Shown: piece by piece, positions 1 through 6,600 of the stretch | How positions within the stretch are numbered: the stretch's first letter is position 1 | Layout of the letters: every line of letters begins with the position of its first letter | Assembly (NCBI GenBank): GCA_017439425.1 | Contig: JAFSJE010000068.1 | Location: 1 to 57,844 of the forward strand | Reading direction: 5' to 3' | From: Oscillospiraceae bacterium | GTDB taxonomy: Bacteria; Bacillota; Clostridia; Oscillospirales; Oscillospiraceae | Length of the DNA stretch: 57,844 nt | Position numbers and translations under genes: made by a program | Notes under the pieces: model-generated | What the model saw: only the letters and a program-made list of their open reading frames with translations | What the model was told of the DNA's origin: nothing | Databases searched by the model: none

Positions 1-1
1 C

Positions 2-73
2 GTCACGGGCAAAATTTCCGTCACATTACACCGCAACGTGGGCGACAAAATGTCGCTCACGTTCACGCTCTGA
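2..73 (+). CDS. C-terminal end of an unknown gene (cut by window edge)
   Basis: Reading from base 2 there is an open frame of 23 codons ending in TGA at 71-73. The end of the peptide reads RNVGDKMSLTFTL, an alternating hydrophobic pattern like the last beta strand of a small sandwich or PDZ-type domain. No start is inside the window, so this can only be the 3' end of a gene lying to the left. Its last codons form the first stem-loop of the array that follows. The family cannot be named from so little sequence, and the frame could be open by chance. Confidence 0.4.
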   Translation, partial: VTGKISVTLHRNVGDKMSLTFTL

Positions 74-358
74 CCTCGCGGACATTTTGTCCGCGAGGTC
101 AACTTATCGTGGTGCCCGTCACCGTGTCGCCCACCATAACGAACTGCCGCAATGTCTGATCCTCTAAAAACGACATTTTGTCGGTTTTAAGAGAGTGGTG
201 CCCGCGCGCGGCGCAGTCACCATTTTCTAAAACGGACACCGTGTCCGTTTTAAGGAATCAAACCGCACGCAGCTCGTTTTGATTTCAACCTCGATCAAAA
301 CGAAACCGTCTCGTTTTGATCGTCCACCGACCAGAACGACAAAGTGACGTTCTGATCG
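35..358. repeat. Array of about nine stem-loops with 3-nt loops
   Basis: Successive palindromes of 25-32 nt each have two 11-15 nt arms around a 3-nt centre: 35-63 (AAA), 72-100 (TTT, 13 perfect pairs), 110-136 (CCG, imperfect), 162-193 (TTT), 196-222 (GCG), 227-254 (CCG), 256-284 (GCA, degenerate), 292-322 (CCG, 13 of 14 pairs), 328-358 (AAG, 12 of 14 pairs). Centres lie 30-37 nt apart except for one 54-nt step. The core is usually GACA-NNN-TGTC, while the outer arms differ from unit to unit but stay complementary. No T-runs follow, so these are not simple terminators. They lie next to the xis/repressor/int module; function unknown. Confidence 0.85.
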
Positions 359-400
359 CCTTTCTCGGAAACGCTCTATCCCAACGGCGCGATCACGCCG

Positions 401-616
401 CTACTCCACTTGCCGTACTTCGTCCCGACATCGCAGGTTACGACCCTGATTGGCGCTCATGAAGTGCTCTAAGGTATCGGTGCGTATAATAGCCTTTCGC
501 CCGACCTTCAGCACCGGCAGCTTGCCCCATTCGACCAGCTTCCGCATGGTATTCCGCCCAATCCCCGTAATTTCGGCAGCTTCGTCGATGGTCACGCCCA
601 ATTTGACAACGCTGAT
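401..616 (-). CDS. Excisionase-like helix-turn-helix protein
   Basis: Small protein of about 70 residues with a MerR/excisionase-type helix-turn-helix: TIDEAAEITGIGRNTMRKLV, then a basic stretch with KVGRKAIIRTDTLEHF, the usual layout of Tn916-type Xis or DNA-binding domain excisionase-family proteins. Such proteins bend att DNA and steer the integrase towards excision. The start is unclear. A consensus promoter (666-694) puts the transcript start near 659, and the only good Shine-Dalgarno (GGGAGG, minus strand, 631-626) precedes an in-frame ATC at 616-614. In-frame TTG codons at 652 and 601 are alternatives. The ATG at 721 lies upstream of the promoter and cannot be used from it. Transcribed away from the repressor and integrase genes. 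Confidence 0.7.
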   Translation of the reverse strand: MSVVKLGVTIDEAAEITGIGRNTMRKLVEWGKLPVLKVGRKAIIRTDTLEHFMSANQGRNLRCRDEVRQVE

Positions 617-638
617 TGTGCCTCGCCTCCCTTCGTTT

Positions 639-761
639 GTTGCAAATCGCAACTCATTTGAGGGAAGTATAGCAGGCCGCACCGGATTTGTCAATAGCGT
701 ATTGCAACTTATTTTTGACACTCAACAAAAATTATTGAAAAGAACTATTGCAAATTGCAAC
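639..761. promoter_or_regulatory. Repressor operators, TTGCAA type (three sites)
   Basis: Three related sites: 639-653 GTTGCAAATCGCAAC, 700-710 TATTGCAACTT and 747-761 ATTGCAAATTGCAAC. The first lies at the start of the excisionase transcript, the second just upstream of its -35, and the third covers the -35 of the repressor promoter. This is what is expected for an XRE repressor acting on both promoters. Assignment to this repressor is inference. Confidence 0.65.
666..694 (-). promoter_or_regulatory. Sigma-A promoter of the excisionase gene
   Basis: On the minus strand TTGACA (694-689), a 17-nt spacer and TATACT (671-666). Predicted transcript start near 659. It is flanked by TTGCAA operators. 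Confidence 0.75.
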
Positions 762-776
762 ACCCTGTGTTATACT
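748..776 (+). promoter_or_regulatory. Promoter of the repressor gene
   Basis: TTGCAA (748-753), 17-nt spacer, TATACT (771-776). The -35 hexamer is part of the operator at 747-761, which suggests autoregulation. Confidence 0.7.
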
Positions 777-800
777 GGCGGCAACGAGGTGAGATACCAT

Positions 801-1475
801 ATGAAAACAGAAAGCAAGTTCACCGCAAAACAGGTCGGGGATCGGATCAGGGAACGCCGCACGGAGCTTCGCCTGTCCATGAATGATCTTGGCGAGCGGC
901 TTGGCGTCAACAAGTCCACCATCCAGCGGTACGAGGCGAACGGCGTCGATCCCAAGAAAACCTACATGATCGTTTCCCTTGCAAACGCTTTGGAAACGAC
1001 GCCGGAGTGGCTCAGCGGCTTGTCCGACGCGAAGGAGTACGACAACTACACCATCTGCAAAAAAGCCATTGACGAGCATATCTCGGCGTACCTCTATGAG
1101 ATGACGACTACCATCAGCGGTGAAGGACATCAGCAGTTGATGAACAACTTGCTCGGTGAGTTCATCGACCTCTATTCCATCCTCTGCTGCCACTTTGCGC
1201 GGGCGATGACGGAAGCGGACAGGATCGCGGAGGACGAGGGCTTGAAGGAATCAATTCGCCGGTACGCCATCGAGATCGGCGACGTGATCCAGAAGTCCTA
1301 CGTCAAGGAGATGGAAGCGCCGATTGAGGACATGAAGCGGCTGCTTGACGGCATTTTGCATCTCTACGACAACGGGCGCACAAGCGTCAAGATGAGCGAT
1401 CTTTTCAGCATCAAAGAACAGGCGCGGGAGCGCCTGAACGAAATCAGTGAAAGTAATGATTCCGTGACACCTTGA
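801..1475 (+). CDS. XRE-family repressor of the mobile element
   Basis: 224-residue protein beginning at ATG 801 with Shine-Dalgarno GAGGTG upstream. The reading frame stays open further left, but that part overlaps the xis gene and promoter and is not real. Residues about 8-65 form a Cro/C1 helix-turn-helix (QVGDRIRERRTELRLSMNDL, then GVNKSTIQRYEANGV). The rest is mostly helical without a peptidase motif, so it is not an ImmA/LexA-type self-cleaving repressor. Such proteins keep the element integrated by silencing excision genes; the TTGCAA sites in its promoter and beside the xis promoter fit that role. A short hairpin after the stop separates it from int. Confidence 0.85.
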   Translation: MKTESKFTAKQVGDRIRERRTELRLSMNDLGERLGVNKSTIQRYEANGVDPKKTYMIVSLANALETTPEWLSGLSDAKEYDNYTICKKAIDEHISAYLYEMTTTISGEGHQQLMNNLLGEFIDLYSILCCHFARAMTEADRIAEDEGLKESIRRYAIEIGDVIQKSYVKEMEAPIEDMKRLLDGILHLYDNGRTSVKMSDLFSIKEQARERLNEISESNDSVTP

Positions 1476-1486
1476 AAACAGAAACA

Positions 1487-1506
1487 GCCGGTTTTCTTTA
1501 ACCGGC
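1487..1506 (+). terminator. Short hairpin between repressor and integrase
   Basis: GCCGGTT (1487-1493), 6-nt loop, AACCGGC (1500-1506). There is no clear U-run, so it is a weak terminator or attenuator. A TATAAT at 1515-1520 just after it could serve int, with a poor -35 (TTTTCT at 1492-1497). Confidence 0.5.
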
Positions 1507-1585
1507 GTCTGTGATATAATCCCTTTACACGCAACGTATGTCACAGGCCCGATTGCCACGGAACAGAAAGGAGAAGTATTTACCG

Positions 1586-2884
1586 ATGGCAAAAGGTTCT
1601 GTGAGGAAAAAAGGCAACAAGTGGTACTACCGCTTCTACGTCGAGGACGAGAGCGGGAAGCTGGTGCAACGTGAGTTCACCGGCACGGCAAGCAAAAGCG
1701 AGACGGAAGCGATGCTCCGCAAGGCGATGGAGGACTACGAGGCAAAGAAGTTTGTCGCCAAAGCCGAGAACGTCACGGTCGGCGGTCTGCTGGATCTGTG
1801 GGTTGAGGAAGAATTGAAACCCGGTAATCTGAGCAACGGCACGGTCATGTCGTACATGGGAACGGTGGGGCGCGTGAAGCGGTATCCCATCGGCAGCCGG
1901 AAGCTGAAAACGGTCACACCGGAGCATTTGCAGGCGTTTTTCGATCACCTGTCCTTTGGCGGCGTTAACGCGGACGGCGCAAAGGACAAGCCGATCAGCA
2001 AGGGCTATATGCGGCTGTTCTCGGCGGTGATGCAGGGCGCGTTCCGCTTCGCGGTGTTTCCCAAGCGGTTGATGACCTACAATCCGATGCAGTATGTGAA
2101 GATCAAGCAGAAGCAGGAAACGCAGGAGCTGTTCACAGAAGATGCGGAGGACGGTTGTACCGTTCCGACCATCAGCTTTGAACAGTATAAGGCGCTGACG
2201 GATTGGCTCAAAAAGAAAAACAATCCGGCGCTCCTGCCCATCCGGATCGCCTACTTCACCGGGCTTCGCATCGGAGAGGCCTGCGCGCTCACATGGCAGG
2301 ACATCGACCTCAAGGAGCAGACGATCACGGTGCGGCGCAGTATGCGCTACAACGGGGCGCGGCACAAGACGGAGATCGGCACGACGAAGCGGAACAAAAT
2401 CCGCACGGTGGACTTCTGCGACACGCTGGCGGCGATCCTCAAGGCGGCGAAGGCCGAGCAGCACAAAAACCGCTTTCGGTACGGCGAGCTTTACAGCCTG
2501 AACTACTGTAAGCAGGTGCAGGAAAAGGGACGCAGTTACTATGAGCTTTACAGCCTCCCGCAGTCCGAGAAAGTCCCGGAGGATTGCAAGGAGCTGTCCT
2601 TTGTCTGTCTCCGTCCCGATGGGTGCTACGAATCCGCGAGTACGGTGAGCATTGTGTGCCGGACGGTGGCGAAAAAGGTGCCGGGTTTGGAAGGCTTCCA
2701 TTTCCATCAGCTTCGTCACACGTTCACAAGTAACCTGCTTGCGAACGGCGCGGCACCGAAAGATGTGCAGGAGCTGTTAGGTCATGCCGATGTAAGTACC
2801 ACAATGAACATCTACGCCCACGCAACGAGGGAAGCCAAACGCTCCTCGGCCCGCCTGCTGGATAAGGTAGCAGGCGGCGGCTGA
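1586..2884 (+). CDS. int: Tyrosine recombinase (site-specific integrase)
   Basis: 432 residues from ATG 1586, preceded by AAGGAGAAG; an earlier in-frame ATG at 1538 lacks such a site. The N-terminal part ([15 protein letters not shown]) is an AP2-like arm-binding domain, followed by a SAM-like core-binding domain (about 75-180) and the catalytic domain. Catalytic residues are visible: R228 (TGLRIGEA), H374 and R377 (HQLRHTF), H400 (GHADVSTT) and nucleophile Y410 (NIYAHA). This is the layout of Tn916/ICE and Gram-positive prophage integrases. Its position as the last gene before a host-like GNAT gene suggests that the element's attachment site lies just downstream. Expression with the repressor is plausible but unproven. 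Confidence 0.95.
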   Translation: MAKGSVRKKGNKWYYRFYVEDESGKLVQREFTGTASKSETEAMLRKAMEDYEAKKFVAKAENVTVGGLLDLWVEEELKPGNLSNGTVMSYMGTVGRVKRYPIGSRKLKTVTPEHLQAFFDHLSFGGVNADGAKDKPISKGYMRLFSAVMQGAFRFAVFPKRLMTYNPMQYVKIKQKQETQELFTEDAEDGCTVPTISFEQYKALTDWLKKKNNPALLPIRIAYFTGLRIGEACALTWQDIDLKEQTITVRRSMRYNGARHKTEIGTTKRNKIRTVDFCDTLAAILKAAKAEQHKNRFRYGELYSLNYCKQVQEKGRSYYELYSLPQSEKVPEDCKELSFVCLRPDGCYESASTVSIVCRTVAKKVPGLEGFHFHQLRHTFTSNLLANGAAPKDVQELLGHADVSTTMNIYAHATREAKRSSARLLDKVAGGG

Positions 2885-2890
2885 AAAAAG

Positions 2891-2930
2891 TTTCCCTTGT
2901 TTTTGCCCGTGAGGGAAAAAACAAGGGAAA
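2891..2930. terminator. 14-bp perfect inverted repeat after int
   Basis: TTTCCCTTGTTTTT (2891-2904) and AAAAACAAGGGAAA (2917-2930) around a 12-nt loop, starting 6 nt after the int stop. It would terminate int transcription and could also lie within the attachment region. Confidence 0.7.
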
Positions 2931-2950
2931 GGGAAGCAAGTTTGAGCGTG

Positions 2951-3020
2951 GGAACTGCGATAAAAGCTGATAAATAAAGGACTTGCGAGGATTTGGCAAG
3001 ATAAACGGGAATTTGGCGAG
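2951..3020 (+). other. Degenerate direct repeats, possible integrase arm sites
   Basis: Four related words in the same orientation: GGAACTGCGA (2951-2960), GGACTTGCGAG (2979-2989), GGATTTGGCAAG (2989-3000) and GGAATTTGGCGAG (3008-3020). Short direct repeats beside int often bind the integrase N-terminal domain. This role is inference; the partner att site is outside the window. Confidence 0.35.
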
Positions 3021-3025
3021 CTGCA

Positions 3026-3538
3026 TTAAAGTTTCAAAACAGCAACGATCTCGTCTCCGTCCTTCTCGCCGTTTTCTATAAAGCCAAAATCGTGATACAG
3101 CTTTGCAGCAACCTCATTTTCAGGTTCCCAAGAAGTGCTCCAAAGCTCTTCCTCGCCATCAGGAAAACTGCGAATATAGTCCAGCAGAAGCTTAAGAGCA
3201 TCCCTGCCATAGCCGCGCTTTTGATATCGCTGATCGATCATGAATCGCCACAGACAGTAGCTATGTCTATAGACGTCAGCCATTTCTTCGTACTCTTCGG
3301 AATTGTGACCGATCATGGCGAAACCTACGGGAGTTGCACCATCCCAGATGCCAAAGGCCTGTACAAATTTACTGTCAGCCAGGGTATCATAGGCCTGCGC
3401 CAAGCTGATTGCGTTCGAGGCTACGAAGTACTTCTGGTCTTTTGCAACTCTAAGGTCTATCAGCGGCCAGAAGTTCTCTTTGTCTGCCTTCACCAAATGA
3501 AGCCCCTTATTCTTAAGTTCATAGTTTGTGCGATCCAT
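3026..3538 (-). CDS. GNAT-family N-acetyltransferase
   Basis: 170 residues from ATG 3538, chosen because the minus-strand Shine-Dalgarno GGAGGAGG is 5-6 nt upstream and a TTGACC-17-TATAAT promoter (3603-3575) puts the transcript start near 3568, so the longer open frame to 3664 is not coding. The sequence follows the GNAT fold: N-terminal strand, acceptor loop, then QRYQKRGYGRDALKLLLDYI, the acetyl-CoA pyrophosphate-binding signature (Q/R-x-x-G-x-G/A), and a C-terminal LYHDFGF. Substrate unknown. It stands alone and is probably the first host gene beyond the integrated element, or the element's target. Confidence 0.85.
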   Translation of the reverse strand: MDRTNYELKNKGLHLVKADKENFWPLIDLRVAKDQKYFVASNAISLAQAYDTLADSKFVQAFGIWDGATPVGFAMIGHNSEEYEEMADVYRHSYCLWRFMIDQRYQKRGYGRDALKLLLDYIRSFPDGEEELWSTSWEPENEVAAKLYHDFGFIENGEKDGDEIVAVLKL

Positions 3539-3574
3539 CCTATCCTCCTCCATCAATCGCGATTTGTAGAACTG

Positions 3575-3603
3575 ATTATACCACCCCAATTCGGCATGGT
3601 CAA
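3575..3603 (-). promoter_or_regulatory. Promoter of the GNAT gene
   Basis: Minus strand TTGACC (3603-3598), 17-nt spacer, TATAAT (3580-3575). Confidence 0.75.
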
Positions 3604-3628
3604 GTACGTTACTCTCAAAAGCATTAAG

Positions 3629-3653
3629 GAGGCACTTCCTTACGAAGTGCCTC
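3629..3653 (-). terminator. Hairpin after the large CBM gene
   Basis: GAGGCACTTC (3629-3638), loop CTTAC, GAAGTGCCTC (3644-3653). It lies just past the stop of the 1933-residue lipoprotein gene. The tail is only moderately T-rich (CCTTAATGCTTTT on the minus strand). Confidence 0.65.
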
Positions 3654-3673
3654 CCTCGCAGCACCCTTTTATG

Positions 3674-6600
3674 TTATTTCGAGTATATTGCGACGTCCCG
3701 GATCTCTACCTCGGCTGTTCTGAGCTTATTGTTCTTTGAAGAACCGAACTGCCAGAGAAGCTCATACGCGGAGTCAGCGTCGAGGGCGTTTGTTGTGAAG
3801 GTGTACTCCTTCTCCTCGGTGCCGACGCCGAGGTTCTCGTAGATTGCGGTGTTCCACTCGCCCGCTCGGTTCAGAACGAACACGCAGTCGATATTCTTGT
3901 TTGCCTTCGCCTTGAAGGTCACGGTGTAGGTCTTGCCCGCCTTGAGCTCGACGTCGGGAATGGTGATCTTGTTCTCTCCGTCGGACTTGGATATCTTTGT
4001 CATGTTGTAGGTGATCTTGCCGCCTGCGGTGCTCATAGTGCCGCTCGCGCTGCCCTCGGCGTTGTACATCCACACAACGCTCTGCGGGAAGAGTATGCTG
4101 CTCACAGCCGTCGGCTCGGCGGTAGCGTAATCGATCTCCTTTGCCGCGACATACTTAAACTCAGCCGGAAGCACGCTCTTCGCGCCGCCCGTCACAAGCT
4201 CCTCAACTCTGACGTTCGAGACAGTGACTGCGTTCGCGCCTGCCGCCTTGCCGAGTGAGAGCTGGATGATAAGCTCGGAGTTTGCATTCGGCGTGAGAGT
4301 CGCAGTAACGGTGGACTTGTTCGCGCCCGCGCGCAGATCGTAGAGCGCGCCGACGCCCTTCTCGACCGCGCCGTTATTGTAGCAGATTTCATAATTGACA
4401 GCCGACTGCGCCGAAACGTCCATGCGCACGCGATAGGTCTTGCCTGTCGTGAGGTGAGCGCCGGTCTCAACGAACATTTTGACCTTCCACGCCTCTCTGC
4501 CGGTGGCAGGAACGGAGGTGATGTTCATCGTCGCCGATGTACCGTTATCAGTGAGATTTACCGCGTAATCCTCGTGCGCCCAGCCGTTTACGGTGCTCTT
4601 CGAGGCTAAGCTGAACGCAGTCGGCAGAACGCTCTCGCCCTCGGTAAGCTCAACGCTCTCGACTTTTATATCTGAAACTGTTATCGCGTTTCCGCTCTCG
4701 GAATTTCCGAGATTGAACTGAAGGACGAGGTCGGAGGCGTTTTCCATATCCGCGGGAACTGTGATAAGTCCGCTGACATTGCTCTTTTCGCCTGCCTTAA
4801 GTCCGTAGAGAGCGCCGTAGCCCGCCTCGGCGGCGCCGTTATTGAAGCAGAGCTCGAAGCCCTGAGCCTTCTCAGCGGCGACAGAAGCGCTTACGCGGTA
4901 GCTCTTGCCTGCCTCGAGTGACGCTCCGGTGGCGACAAAGAGCTTGATCTTCCACGGCTCAGCGTTCTCAGCAGTTTTATTTACGTTCACAACAGCCGCG
5001 CTGCCCGTTCCGGCGACGGATGCTTCGTAATCCTCGTGCGCCCAGAAGTCGAGGCTCGAGCCGGTAACGTAGCTTATGGGCTTTGTGAGTGCGTCAGTGC
5101 CGCCGGTGAAGCCGATCTTCTCGACGACGAGATTTGAAACGGTTATCTCATTTTCGGCTGTTGCGTTGCCGAGCGAGAGCTGGAGAACGAGGTTATTGAG
5201 ATAATTCATATCCTCGGGAATGGTGATTATCTTCTCATAGGTCTTTTTCTCGCCGGCAGGTGCGGTGAGACCGTAGACTGCGCCGTAGCCCTTCTCCTCA
5301 TTACCCTTGTTGTAGCAGATCTCGAACGGCTGCTCGGTCTTTGAGAGAACGTCGAGCTTGACGCGATAGCTCTCGCCTGCCTTGGGTCTGACGAGCGTAT
5401 CGACGAAGTATTTGACCTTCCAAGGCTCTCTGCCCTCTGTGGGAAGCGAGGTAATCGCAAGGGTCGCGCCGGTATCGGCGCCGGAGAGCGAGACCCTGTA
5501 ATCCTCGTGTGCCCATGCTGTTATCGGGCCGTCAACGTCGGCGGAGTAGGTGAAGTAGTTCGTATTGTATGTAATCTCTTCAATCTTAAGCTCACTGATT
5601 GTATAGGTGCAGGGAGTGTCAGTTCTGCCGAGGCAGAGCTGAAGCTCAAGGTTATGCGTCTCCTTCGCGTCGATAACAAAGGTCGCGGTGCCGCCGGAGG
5701 TAAATTCCTTAGCGCCGAAGCTTCCCTCACCTGTGCCGTTATAGCGAATCTCATAGCTCTGCTTATTCGCGGCGTCACAGTCTACGTCGACGCTCACGCG
5801 GTAGCTCTTGCCGGACTCGAGAGTAACCCCCGTGTTGACAAACTGCTTTATCTGCCACTCGCTTCTGCTGGCGGGTACTGCCTTGACCTCGAGGCTCGCC
5901 GCGCTCTCACCGCCGGTAAGTCTGACCTCATAGCCGTTGTCAGCCCATACGCTGAAGTGTCCGCCGTCGCTGAGCGCGAAGCCGGAGGGCAGCACGTTTT
6001 CCGCTGTTCCGAGCTCCTCGACCTCGATTTTGTTAATGGTGAGAACAGTATCTTTGGGCGCTTTGCCTATTTCAAAGATAAGATGCAGGTTTTCCGCCGC
6101 GTCAGCGTTCAGAATATAGGCTATCGTGCCGGTGCCGTTAAAGGCGTGCTGATCGTACTTTGCGCCGTAGCCCTTTTCCTCTCCGCCCTTGTTGTAGAGG
6201 AGATTGTAGTCAAAATCCTTGTTGGAGGTCACATTTACGGCGACTCTGTAAGTCTTGCCGGCCTCGATCCACGCGCGATACTCCGCATAATACTTGATTT
6301 TCCACGGCTCCGCAGACTCGTTAGTCTCATCATTTGTAACAGTGAGAGTCGAGGAGTTTTCGGTGGTGTTCGAGAGCACGACTCTGTAATCGTCTCCGAA
6401 CTCCTGCCTTGCCCATGCGTGAACCGGCGCAAACTCGTTGCTCAGCTCATCGGTCATAAGGTTATTCGCTTCATCCGAGCTCTTGACGATCCTTATATTG
6501 CTGACGGTTATCTCATTTCCGGCGGCGGTGTTTCCGAGTTCGAAGATAAGCTTTATTTCGCCTCTTCCGTCGATGCCGCCCGGAGTGGTGAAGGTAACGC

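Noticed and set aside
35-358. CRISPR array
   Set aside because: Units are individual palindromes with variable arms rather than an identical repeat separated by spacers; no cas gene is near.
450-800. N-terminal extension of the repressor frame
   Set aside because: It overlaps the xis gene, the xis promoter and the operators on the other strand; the ATG at 801 has the ribosome site and the promoter at 748-776.
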